64,000 nucleotides of DNA from Salinarimonas sp052380005 (lineage in GTDB: Bacteria > Pseudomonadota > Alphaproteobacteria > Rhizobiales > Beijerinckiaceae). The stretch lies in NCBI GenBank assembly GCA_052380005.1, contig JBQTCJ010000011.1. The stretch is one strand, 5' to 3'. The translations under genes and the position numbers were made by a program. A model generated the notes under the pieces. The model was not told the origin of the DNA. It did not search any database and saw only the letters and a list, made by a program, of their open reading frames with translations. Position 1 is the stretch's first letter. The number at the start of each line of letters is the position of its first letter. Of this stretch, positions 1 through 12,470 are shown piece after piece.

Positions 1-189
1 CCGGTGGTGAACGTCCCGCGGCCGGACCGCGAGCCGGAGCCGCAGGCGCGGCCGCGCGGCGACACGGGCGGCGCCGCCGCCGAGCCCACCCCCGAAGCGG
101 ACGCCGGCACCGATTCCGGGACACCCGGCGAGCGCCGCCTGCGCCGCCGCGAGGGCGCGGGCGGGACGACGGGATCGGAGGTGCTTTGA
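1..189 (+). CDS. C-terminal end of an unidentified protein (5' truncated by window)
   Basis: The first frame is open from the window edge to a TGA at 187-189. Its codons have strongly GC-biased third positions like the verified genes, so it is probably the tail of a gene that starts outside. The visible ~62 residues are low-complexity and rich in Pro, Arg, Gly and Glu, like a disordered C-terminus. No domain is recognisable. The first in-frame ATG-like codon, a GTG at 4, has no convincing ribosome site. A hairpin at 197-215 follows the stop. It could instead be a chance open frame in GC-rich DNA. Confidence 0.4.
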   Translation, partial: PVVNVPRPDREPEPQARPRGDTGGAAAEPTPEADAGTDSGTPGERRLRRREGAGGTTGSEVL

Positions 190-196
190 CGGCCGA

Positions 197-215
197 GGCA
201 CCCGGCGCCGGTGCC
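197..215 (+). terminator. possible hairpin after the truncated leftmost gene
   Basis: GGCACC and GGTGCC arms flank a GC-rich centre 7 bases after the stop at 189. There is no T-tract, so intrinsic termination is only possible. The site also lies beyond the stop of the convergent kinase gene. Confidence 0.25.
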
Positions 216-281
216 CTGCTGGGACGTCACACGCCGGCGGCATCGACCTCGCGTTCGCGCCGCCCTCGGCGACGAGCACCG

Positions 282-2609
282 TCAGAGCGTTCTCGCCGCC
301 GCCGATCGCGGCGGTGAGGCGAGCACGGGCGGGGTCGGCGACGGGGGCGTCGACGGGGGCGGCGACGCGGCGCGGATCGCGGAGAGGAGGTCCGCTTGCG
401 CGAACGGCTTGCCCATGCGCACGAGGTCCGGCTCGATGCCTTCGGCGAGGTCGGCGTAGCCCGTCGCGAGAATGACGGGCATGCCGGGGCGCATAACGGC
501 GATGCGGCGCGCCAAGTCGAGACCCGTCATGTCGGGCATGGCGTGGTCGGTGACCACGACGTCGATCCCGGCCGTTGCCTCGAGGACCCGTAGCGCTTCC
601 GTGCCGGACGCCGCCGCGACGGGAACATGACAGCCGTCCTCCAGCATGGCGACGGCGCTCTCCAGGACGAGCGGATCGTCGTCGACCAAGAGGACGTGCA
701 GCGAGGCCGGGCTCTCGTCGTTGATCGCGTCCCGCGCGCATCCCGGCTCCATCGGGCGCTCCACGGCCGGGTTGGCGACCGGCAGCCAGATCTCGGCCGT
801 CGTGCCTGCACCGGGGCGGCTGCGCAGGACGAAACGCCCACCGGACTGCGCCGCCAGGCCCTGCACCATGGGCAGGCCCAGGCCGGTTCCCTTACCCACG
901 CCCTTCGTCGTGAAGAACGGCTCCGTGGCGCGCGCGACGGTGGCCTCGTCCATTCCGAGCCCCGTGTCCGCCACGGCGAGGCAGACGGTCTCCTCTCCCG
1001 TCCCGTGGCGCGACGAGGCGGCCGAGACCGTGATCGTGCCGCCGTCCGGCATGGCGTCGCGAGCGTTGACGCAGAGGTTGAGCAGCGCCAGCTCGAGCTG
1101 GTGCCCGTCCACGAGGGCGGGCGGCAGACCGGGCGGAAAGCTGGTCTCGATGCGCACGCCCGGACCGATCGAGCGCTGCAGGAGGTCCGATATCCCGTGC
1201 ACGAGGCTCGGGACGTCCACGGCCGACGGCCGCAGCTCCTGACGCCTCGCGAAGGCCAGCATGCGTCGGGTCAGGGTCGCGCCGCGCTGGGCACCGGCGA
1301 TGGCGTTGTCGATGAGCCGCGCCGTACGCGGGTCGGCGGGAACGCGCTTCCGGAGAAGCTCGAGGCTGCTGAGGATGGCCATCAGCAGGTTGTTGAAATC
1401 GTGCGCCACGCCGCCTGTGAGCTGGCCGAGCGCCTCCATCTTCTGTGCCTGCGCCAGCGCTTCCCGCGCCTGATCGAGCGCGTCCTGGGCCCGTCGCCGC
1501 TCGCTTATGTCGCGGGTCACCTTGGCGAAACCGACGATCGCGCCGGCGTCGTTGCGCATCGGCTCGATGACCACGCTCGCGAGAAAGCGCGAGCCGTCCT
1601 TCCGGACACGCGCCCCTTCGGCCTCGAACCTCCCGTCGCGCTCCGCCGCGGCGAGCGCCGCTTCGGGTACGCCGGCCGCGCGGTCCTCGTCGGTGTAGAA
1701 GCGCGAGAAGTGCTGCCCGACGATCTCGTGGGCCTCGTAGCCCTTGATCCGCCTGGCGCCGGTGTTCCAGTTGGCGACGCGGCCCTCGCGGTCGAGCATG
1801 AAGATCGCATAGTCCGTGACGCTGTGGACCATCAGCCGGAAGCGCTCCTCGCTCTCGCGCAGCACGTCCGCCTCGCGTGCGGCGACCAGGGCGAGGTGAC
1901 GGTCGAGCGCCGCTGCCGCGAGCCCCGACGCCAGGATCGCCATCGTCGCCCCGGTCACCCACAGGGCGAGATGCGTCCGGCCCAAGCCGCCGCCGGCTCG
2001 GCCCTCGACCGCGTCGAGCGGCACGAAGGTCGTTCCGTGCATCGCAACGTAATGCATGCCGGCGATCGCGATCCCCATGGCGATCGCCCCCGAGGCTCGT
2101 GCGAGCACGCGGGGGCCCCGGAATGCGAGCGACAGGGATACGGCGCCGGCTCCGATCGCGATGGCGGCTGCCGTGACGACCCAGATCGGGTCGTGGCTCA
2201 CCTCGGCGGAAAGGCGCAGTGCGGCCATCCCGGCGTAGTGCATCCCGACGATGCCGAGCCCCATGACGAGACCGCTCACGGGCAGGACGCCGGGATGTCT
2301 CCCCCAGGCGTCGACGACGGCGAACCCCAGCGCCGTGACGGCGACGGGAAGCACCAGGGACACGATCGTCAGGGGAACGTCGTAGCCGATCGCGATCCCC
2401 GGGATCCGAAACGCCAGCATGCCGACGAAGTGCATCGACCAGATGCCGCCGCCGAGGGCGAAGGCGGCCGTCCCGAGCCAGGCCACGCGCGCCATACCGC
2501 TCGCGACGGCGACGCGGCTCGCTAGGTCGAGAGCCGTGTAGGACGCGAGGATCGCGATCAGGACGGACAGGAAGACGAGGATCCCGTCGTGGCTGCCAAC
2601 GTGCGTCAT
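282..2609 (-). CDS. MHYT-PAS hybrid sensor histidine kinase with C-terminal receiver
   Basis: A 775-residue membrane sensor. Residues 1-240 form an MHYT domain with several membrane helices and repeated Met-His motifs (MHF at 59, MHY at 123 and 185). The MHYT family is proposed to bind copper and sense a diatomic gas or redox state. A PAS domain follows (about 255-370). The HisKA phospho-acceptor is His403 in VAHDFNN. The ATPase has an N-box near 511-516, DTGLGM at 548-553 and GKGTGLGLP at 572-580. A receiver domain (about 637-750) carries the phosphorylatable Asp688. No partner regulator lies beside it, so output would be by phosphorelay to an unlinked protein (inference). Its ligand cannot be read from sequence. 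Confidence 0.9.
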   Translation of the reverse strand: MTHVGSHDGILVFLSVLIAILASYTALDLASRVAVASGMARVAWLGTAAFALGGGIWSMHFVGMLAFRIPGIAIGYDVPLTIVSLVLPVAVTALGFAVVDAWGRHPGVLPVSGLVMGLGIVGMHYAGMAALRLSAEVSHDPIWVVTAAAIAIGAGAVSLSLAFRGPRVLARASGAIAMGIAIAGMHYVAMHGTTFVPLDAVEGRAGGGLGRTHLALWVTGATMAILASGLAAAALDRHLALVAAREADVLRESEERFRLMVHSVTDYAIFMLDREGRVANWNTGARRIKGYEAHEIVGQHFSRFYTDEDRAAGVPEAALAAAERDGRFEAEGARVRKDGSRFLASVVIEPMRNDAGAIVGFAKVTRDISERRRAQDALDQAREALAQAQKMEALGQLTGGVAHDFNNLLMAILSSLELLRKRVPADPRTARLIDNAIAGAQRGATLTRRMLAFARRQELRPSAVDVPSLVHGISDLLQRSIGPGVRIETSFPPGLPPALVDGHQLELALLNLCVNARDAMPDGGTITVSAASSRHGTGEETVCLAVADTGLGMDEATVARATEPFFTTKGVGKGTGLGLPMVQGLAAQSGGRFVLRSRPGAGTTAEIWLPVANPAVERPMEPGCARDAINDESPASLHVLLVDDDPLVLESAVAMLEDGCHVPVAAASGTEALRVLEATAGIDVVVTDHAMPDMTGLDLARRIAVMRPGMPVILATGYADLAEGIEPDLVRMGKPFAQADLLSAIRAASPPPSTPPSPTPPVLASPPRSAAARTL

Positions 2610-3008
2610 CGACGTCCATCACTCTGTCGCTGGAAACCGCTTCGAACGCTTCGGGAATGTGGAATGTTCGCCCGAGCGGCGCAATGCGCGCGAAAGTAGA
2701 TCCCCCGCAGCGTCGGCAACACGAATGCCGATCCCGCCGGTTTCGAGCCTCCGCCGCGCCCTTCGGGCTCCTCGCATGCGCCAGCATACCGGGCGCCGCG
2801 TCCGGCACGGCCTTTCGCGAGGGTGCAGCGCCGGGAGGGTGCGGGGCTCCGGGCACGCGATGCGGATCTTCGGATCCTCGATCGCGCTGGTCGATCCCCC
2901 GTTGCCGCCGCGCTTGCGAGCCGGCTGCCCAACGGATAGTTTACATCTAATCCGTCGCGGGAGACGGAGCGACCTGCCGGTCCACGGCAGCAGGGAGACA
3001 ATCCGCTC
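2610..3008. other. 399-base intergenic region between kinase and peptide transporter
   Basis: Divergent intergenic DNA that should hold promoters for both the kinase and the ABC transporter. Short open frames on both strands lack a family, a ribosome site or consistent codon bias. The only structured signal I see is the AT-rich GATAGTTTACAT motif at 2935-2953. Confidence 0.5.
2935..2953. promoter_or_regulatory. GATAGTTTACAT motif, half-match to the operator at 8720-8741
   Basis: An AT-rich island in GC-rich DNA 56 bases before the oppA start. The first 12 bases match the operator upstream of the acyl-CoA dehydrogenase at 11 of 12 positions. The right half is degenerate, so the dyad is weak here. 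TTTACAT could also serve as a -10 region. Shared control with 8720-8741 is an inference. Confidence 0.4.
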
Positions 3009-4610
3009 ATGATCAAGACCATGCTCAAGGCGAGCGCCTTCTCGATCGCGCTGGCGACGGCGCTCGGCGCGACGGGCGCGCCCGCCTTCGCCCAGGAGGT
3101 CGTCTACAACCGCGGCAACGACACCGACCCGTCGTCGCTCGACCAGCACAAGACCTCCACGGTCGCCGAGGCGCACCTGCTGCGCGACCTCTACGAGGGG
3201 CTCGTCGTCTACAACACCGAGGCCGAGGTGATCCCGGGCGTCGCGGAGAGCTGGGAGGTGTCCGAGGACGGCACCGTCTACACGTTCACGCTTCGCGAGG
3301 ACGCCCGCTGGTCGAACGGCGACCCGGTCACGGCGAGCGACTTCGTCTTCGCCTTCCGCCGCATCCAGGACCCGGCGACGGCCGCGGGCTACGCCAACAT
3401 CCTGCACCCGATCAAGAACGCGGCCGCGATCAACGCCGGCGAGATGCCCAAGGAGGAGCTCGGCGCCCGCGCGATCGACGAGCGCACGCTCGAGATCACG
3501 CTCGAGAACGCGACGCCCTTCTTCATCGAGCTCCTCACGCACCAGACCGGCCTGCCGCTGCACCAGGCCTCCGTCGAGGAGCACGGCGACGCCTTCACGC
3601 GCCCGGGCAATCTCGTCTCGAACGGCGCCTACATGCTCGAGAGCTTCACGCCGAACGATCGGATCGTGATGCGCAAGAACCCGAACTTCCACGACGCCGA
3701 GAACGTCTCGATCGACGTCGTGAACTACATCCCCTTCGAGGAGCGCGCCACCTGCGTGCGCCGCTTCGAGGCGGGCGAGGTGCAGTCCTGCTCCGACCTG
3801 CCCTCCGAGCAGATCGCCGACCTGCGCGAGCGCCTCGGCGACCAGGTCCGTGTCGCGCCGTACCTCGGCACCTACTACCTGCCGATCAAGGTGACGAAGG
3901 AGAAGTTCGCCGATCCGCGCGTGCGCGAGGCGATGTCGATGGCGATCGACCGCGACTTCCTCGCCGAGGAGGTCTGGCAGGGCACGATGGTGCCGGCCTA
4001 CTCGCTCGTGCCCCCGGGCACGAACAACTACGTCGCGGAGGCGCCGCAGCTCGAGTACGCCGACGTCGACATTCTCGACCGCGAGGACCGCGCCATCGCG
4101 CTGCTCGAGGAGGCGGGCGTCGCGCCGGGCGAGCTGACGGTGGAGCTGCGCTACAACACCTCGGAGAACAACAAGAACACCATGACGGCGGTGGGCGAGA
4201 TGCTGCGCAACATCGGCATCGAATCGACGCTGACCGAGATGGAGGGCGCGACCTACTTCAACTACCTCAAGGAGGACGGCGACTTCGACATGGCCCGCGC
4301 CGGCTGGATCGGGGACTACAACGATCCGCAGAACTTCCTCTTCCTCTACGAGTCGGACAACCTCGGCTTCAACTATCCGCGCTGGTCGAACGAGGAGTAC
4401 GATCGCCTGATGCAGCAGGCCGAGACCGAGACGGACATCGAGGCCCGGGCCGAAATCCTGGCGGAGGCCGAGCGGCTGTTCCTGTCGCAGGTGCCGGCGA
4501 TCCCGATCCTGTTCTACACCTCCAAGGCGCTCGTCTCCCCCGACCTCGAGGGCTGGGAAGACAACATCATGAACGTGCACGGCACGCGCTTCCTGTCGCT
4601 GTCGAACTGA
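3009..4610 (+). CDS. oppA: peptide ABC transporter, periplasmic oligopeptide-binding protein
   Basis: A 533-residue SBP_bac_5 family solute-binding protein. A Sec signal peptide spans about residues 1-28, ending APAFA before Gln29. The mature N-terminus NRGNDTDPSSLDQHKTS and the following LLRDLYEGLVVYN are typical of OppA/MppA proteins, as is the RDARWSNGDPVTA-like segment near 95. It should capture peptides in the periplasm and deliver them to the permeases downstream. It heads the operon oppA-oppB-oppC-ATPase. GGGAGA lies about 11 bases before the ATG. The exact peptide ligand is not readable. Confidence 0.93.
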   Translation: MIKTMLKASAFSIALATALGATGAPAFAQEVVYNRGNDTDPSSLDQHKTSTVAEAHLLRDLYEGLVVYNTEAEVIPGVAESWEVSEDGTVYTFTLREDARWSNGDPVTASDFVFAFRRIQDPATAAGYANILHPIKNAAAINAGEMPKEELGARAIDERTLEITLENATPFFIELLTHQTGLPLHQASVEEHGDAFTRPGNLVSNGAYMLESFTPNDRIVMRKNPNFHDAENVSIDVVNYIPFEERATCVRRFEAGEVQSCSDLPSEQIADLRERLGDQVRVAPYLGTYYLPIKVTKEKFADPRVREAMSMAIDRDFLAEEVWQGTMVPAYSLVPPGTNNYVAEAPQLEYADVDILDREDRAIALLEEAGVAPGELTVELRYNTSENNKNTMTAVGEMLRNIGIESTLTEMEGATYFNYLKEDGDFDMARAGWIGDYNDPQNFLFLYESDNLGFNYPRWSNEEYDRLMQQAETETDIEARAEILAEAERLFLSQVPAIPILFYTSKALVSPDLEGWEDNIMNVHGTRFLSLSN

Positions 4611-4710
4611 GCACGGCTCTCGCCCCCGCGCGCGGCACGGCCCCGGCCGTGATCCCGTGCGCGGGACGGCCCACGCACGGCACCACCGCGTGAACAGGAC
4701 ACGACGGCCC

Positions 4711-5631
4711 ATGCTCGGCTTCGTCCTCCGGCGCCTCGCCGGCGCGATCCCGACGATCTTCATCGTCGTGACGATCGCCTTCTTCATGATCCGGGCGGCG
4801 CCCGGCGGCCCCTTCGACCTCGAGCGGCCGCTCGATCCCTTGATCATGCAGAACCTGAACGCCGCCTTCCATCTCGACGAGCCGCTCTGGCGCCAGTACC
4901 TGCTCTATCTCGGCAACCTGCTGCAGGGCGACTTCGGCCCGAGCTTCACGCGCCGCGACTTCTCCGTGGCCGATCTCTTCGCGGTGGGGCTGCCGGTCTC
5001 GGTGACGCTCGGCGCGCTGGCTCTCTCCCTCGCCCTCGTGGTCGGCGCCTCGCTGGGCGTGCTCGCGGCGTTGCGCCAGAACAAGGGCGCGGACTACGCC
5101 GTCGTCGGCATCGCCACCTTCGGCATCACCATCCCGAACTTCGTCGTCGCGCCGATCCTCTCGCTCCTCTTCGGCGTGTGGATGGGTTGGCTGCCGGCGG
5201 GCGGATGGGGCACGCCGGCGCACATGGTGCTGCCGGTCGTGACCCTCGCGCTCCCCCAGATCGCCATCATCGCCCGCCTCACCCGCGGGGCGACGATCGA
5301 GGCGCTGCGCTCCAACCACGTGCGCACCGCGCGCGCCTACGGCCTGCCGACCCGCGTCGTCGTGATCACCCACACGCTGCGCGCGGCGATCCTGCCGGTC
5401 GTCTCCTATCTCGGCCCGGCGGCGGCGGCGCTTCTGACCGGCTCCGTCGTCGTCGAGACGATCTTCGGCATACCCGGCATCGGCCGCTATTTCGTCCAGG
5501 GCGCGCTCGCGCGCGACTACACGCTCGTGATGGGCACCGTGGTCGTGATCGCGATCTTCGTCGTGATCTTCAACCTGCTCGTCGACATCGCCTACGCGCT
5601 GCTCGACCCGCGCGTGCGATACGAGAGCTGA
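4711..5631 (+). CDS. oppB: peptide ABC transporter permease (OppB/DppB type)
   Basis: A 306-residue inner-membrane permease with the usual OppB layout: an N-terminal helix (LRRLAGAIPTIFIVVTIAFF), then five more helices. The EAA loop near residues 195-225 (EALRSNHVRTARAYGLP) contacts the ATPase. I place the start at the ATG at 4711, which gives the normal OppB N-terminus and length. A frame opening at 4657 would add 18 polar residues with no family counterpart. It lies 100 bases after oppA and 12 bases before oppC. Confidence 0.93.
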   Translation: MLGFVLRRLAGAIPTIFIVVTIAFFMIRAAPGGPFDLERPLDPLIMQNLNAAFHLDEPLWRQYLLYLGNLLQGDFGPSFTRRDFSVADLFAVGLPVSVTLGALALSLALVVGASLGVLAALRQNKGADYAVVGIATFGITIPNFVVAPILSLLFGVWMGWLPAGGWGTPAHMVLPVVTLALPQIAIIARLTRGATIEALRSNHVRTARAYGLPTRVVVITHTLRAAILPVVSYLGPAAAALLTGSVVVETIFGIPGIGRYFVQGALARDYTLVMGTVVVIAIFVVIFNLLVDIAYALLDPRVRYES

Positions 5632-5643
5632 GGGAGGCCCGCC

Positions 5644-6797
5644 GTGCAGATGCGCCTCGACCCCGCCGCGGAGCCGGACGACCTCGCCCGGTCGCTCGCC
5701 GAGGCCGGCCCCTCGCGCTCGCTGTGGCAGGACGCCTGGCTGCGGCTGCGCCGCAACAAGGCCGCCGTGGCGAGCGGGCTCGTGCTCGCCTTCTTCGCGC
5801 TCGTCGCGATCTTCGGGCCGTCGCTCGCGCCCAACCGCTACAACGAGGTCTTCCCGCAATACGTCCGCGTTCCCGCGAGCCTCGAGGCCTATCCGCGGGC
5901 GGACAGCATCGTGCCGGAATTCGAGAGCGTGCTCGCCCGCGCCCGCGTCGAGGTCGGTGAGATCACGCTCGACGGCGGCACGATCTCCGCCCCCATCGTC
6001 ACCGATCGCGGCATCGATCCGCGCTTCGTGCGCTTCGTCGAGCGCTCGGACCTCTTCACCAACGCCCGCATCGAGGACGTCTCCGCCGACGAGACCCGCG
6101 CGGTGATGGTGGCGGACGTCAAGCGCACGTATTTCTTCTTCGGCACGGACGCGATCGGCCGCGACCTGTTCGCGCGTACCATGATCGGGGTGCGGATCTC
6201 GCTGGCGATCGGGCTCCTGGCGTCGCTCACGGCGCTCGTCATCGGCGTCGCCTACGGCGCCGTCGCGGGCTTCCTCGGCGGGCGGATCGACGGGGTGATG
6301 ATGCGCTTCGTCGACATCCTCTACTCCCTTCCGTTCATCTTCTTCGTGATCCTGCTCGTCGTGTTCTTCGGCGGCAACTTCGTGCTGATGTTCCTCGCCG
6401 TGGGCGCCATCGAGTGGCTCGACATGGCGCGCATCGTGCGCGGCCAGACGATCTCCTTGAAGCGCCAGGAATTCGTGCAGGCGGCGGAGGCGCTCGGCGT
6501 GAAGCCCGGCGGCATCGTGCGCCGGCACATCGTGCCCAACACGCTCGGGCCCGTCGTCGTCTACCTCACGCTCCTCGTGCCCAAGGTGATCCTGCTCGAG
6601 AGCTTCCTCTCTTTCCTCGGCCTCGGCGTGCAGGAACCGCTGACCTCGCTGGGCGTGCTGATCTCGGAGGGCGCGGCCAACATGCAGGGCGCGACCTGGA
6701 TGCTGATCTTCCCGGCAATCACCCTCATCGTCATCCTGTTCGCCCTCAACTTCCTGGGCGACGGCCTGCGCGACGCGCTCGACCCGAGGGACCGCTG

Positions 6798-6798
<1 letters not shown>
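5644..6798 (+). CDS. oppC: peptide ABC transporter permease (OppC/YejE type) with large periplasmic insert
   Basis: A 384-residue BPD_transp_1 permease. The first membrane helix lies near residues 36-58. About 110 extracytoplasmic residues follow before the conserved GTDAIGRDLFAR segment near 168. The EAA motif (QEFVQAAEALGVKPGGIVRRHI) is present. Typical OppC proteins have ~300 residues and only a short loop here; YejE relatives also carry an insert. GTG at 5644 is chosen because GGGAGG ends 5 bases upstream; ATG at 5650 would cost two residues. The stop overlaps the next gene's ATG by one base. Confidence 0.9.
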
Positions 6799-8444
<1,646 letters not shown>

Positions 8445-8474
8445 GGGGCTGCGAGGTCGCTCGTCTGACGAAGG

Positions 8475-8608
8475 CCCTTCCCGCCCTCGTGGGGAGGGGA
8501 GCTGCCGATCGCGTTTCGCTGCTCGCTGGCAAGAACCTGCGAACGAAGGACGATCTCCGCCATTCGTGGCATCCGCCGCCGCTCTCCCCTCTCCCTCGTG
8601 GAGAGGGG
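8475..8608. repeat. intergenic hairpin-rich repeat-like element
   Basis: Between the ABC operon and the acyl-CoA dehydrogenase lie two CCCTC/GAGGG-type hairpins about 110 bases apart. One is imperfect (about 8475-8500); the other is a perfect 9-bp stem, CCCCTCTCC and GGAGAGGGG around CTCGT (8586-8608). A pyrimidine/purine-skewed tail (GGGGTCGGGGGTGTGGGG) follows the second. Similar skewed palindromes are common dispersed intergenic repeats in high-GC alphaproteobacteria (general knowledge). It resembles, but does not match, the two elements at 34638 and 51854. It may also terminate the ABC operon. The rest of 8445-8795 holds no gene. Confidence 0.5.
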
Positions 8609-8719
8609 TCGGGGGTGTGGGGCGGGCAGAAGGCTCGACGCCCATGCCGAGCTCCAGCGACGGCAAGCGGCATCGGTGCCGCGCCAGGTCCTGCACGCCC
8701 CCCTAGCCATCGGCGTCGA

Positions 8720-8741
8720 GATAGTTTATATGTGAACTATC
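8720..8741. promoter_or_regulatory. palindromic operator before acyl-CoA dehydrogenase
   Basis: Perfect 7-base arms GATAGTT and AACTATC flank the 8-base AT-rich centre TATATGTG, 54 bases before the start codon. The dyad overlaps a plausible -10 region, which would suit a MarR- or TetR-type repressor (inference). No regulator gene for it is visible in the window. Confidence 0.6.
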
Positions 8742-8795
8742 CACGGCGCGCACCCGCGTGATGCGCGCTCGCCCCGACCCCGAGGGAGAGAGCCC

Positions 8796-10574
<1,779 letters not shown>

Positions 10575-10598
10575 GGCGGGCGGTGGGCCGAGGGCGCC

Positions 10599-11087
10599 TC
10601 AGGCTTCCCCCGGTCCGCCGCCGAGCCGATCGATCACCTCGGCCGCATGGAGGTTGACGCGCATGAGCTCCTCGAGGCCCATCTCCGGATTCGCCGGCTT
10701 CGCGTCGGTCGTCTCGGCCGCTTCGGCCGTCTCGACCAACGGCGCGCCGGGCTCGTGCGCGCCGAGCGCGTCGTTCTCGTCGAGATCGCCGCGGCTGAGC
10801 TTCGCGGCGCGCAGGCCGATCGGTGCCGACGTGGCCTCGCGGTGCATGCGCTCGTCGACGGCGGCGCCGGTGTCCTCGGCGGCGCCGCGCAGGGCCTCGC
10901 GGGCGGCCTCGGCGTTCGCGCTGAGCGCGAGCAGGCTGCCGAGCGTGCGCGTCTGCGCCTCGCTGCGCTCCGTGATACGGAGGGACAACGCCATGTACGC
11001 AGAGAGTGACGCGTCGTCGGCGGCCCGGTCGCCCGCGCCGCCGGCGGCAGGCATAACCGCGAGGGCGGTGATCGATCCCGATGACAT
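10599..11087 (-). CDS. hypothetical protein, 162 aa, unknown function
   Basis: No family recognised. The product is acidic, Ala/Glu-rich and largely helical in character, with no signal peptide or membrane segment. A central stretch (SLRITERSEAQTRTLGSLLALSANAEAAREALRGAAEDTG) could be a coiled coil. Third codon positions are strongly GC, supporting this strand over the overlapping plus-strand frames. I use ATG at 11087 because a good promoter (11115-11142) would start transcription near 11107, excluding the upstream ATG at 11126. It sits alone between beta-oxidation genes and points the other way. Confidence 0.6.
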   Translation of the reverse strand: MSSGSITALAVMPAAGGAGDRAADDASLSAYMALSLRITERSEAQTRTLGSLLALSANAEAAREALRGAAEDTGAAVDERMHREATSAPIGLRAAKLSRGDLDENDALGAHEPGAPLVETAEAAETTDAKPANPEMGLEELMRVNLHAAEVIDRLGGGPGEA

Positions 11088-11114
11088 TGCATTTACTCGC
11101 TCGAAGTGAAGAAA

Positions 11115-11142
11115 GTTATACCTCATTAACTCCGAGCGTCAA
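11115..11142 (-). promoter_or_regulatory. sigma70-type promoter for the 162-aa hypothetical gene
   Basis: On the minus strand TTGACG (11137-11142) and TATAAC (11115-11120) are separated by 16 bases. Predicted transcription begins near 11107, about 20 bases before the ATG at 11087. Confidence 0.55.
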
Positions 11143-11241
11143 GCCGGACGCTCCGGCGCACGACAAGACGCAAAATCGATCCGCCGTCCGCCCCCGGTGC
11201 TTCCGGGCGATGGTGGAGGAAGCGAGAAGGATCCCGAGCCG

Positions 11242-12450
<1,209 letters not shown>

Positions 12451-12470
12451 GAGAGCCGGGAGAAACGACC

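Noticed and set aside
5094..5327. Possible small genes opposite the permease genes
   Set aside because: No ribosome site or family; they are opposite-strand shadows of conserved transporter sequence.
11088..11126. Longer start (ATG 11126) for the 162-aa hypothetical protein
   Set aside because: It would overlap or precede the predicted transcription start defined by TTGACG/TATAAC at 11115-11142.
11116..11133. AGTTA/TAACT dyad near the thiolase as a third copy of the GATAGTT operator
   Set aside because: Arm sequence and spacing differ from 8720-8741, and the bases are better explained as the spacer and -10 of a minus-strand promoter.
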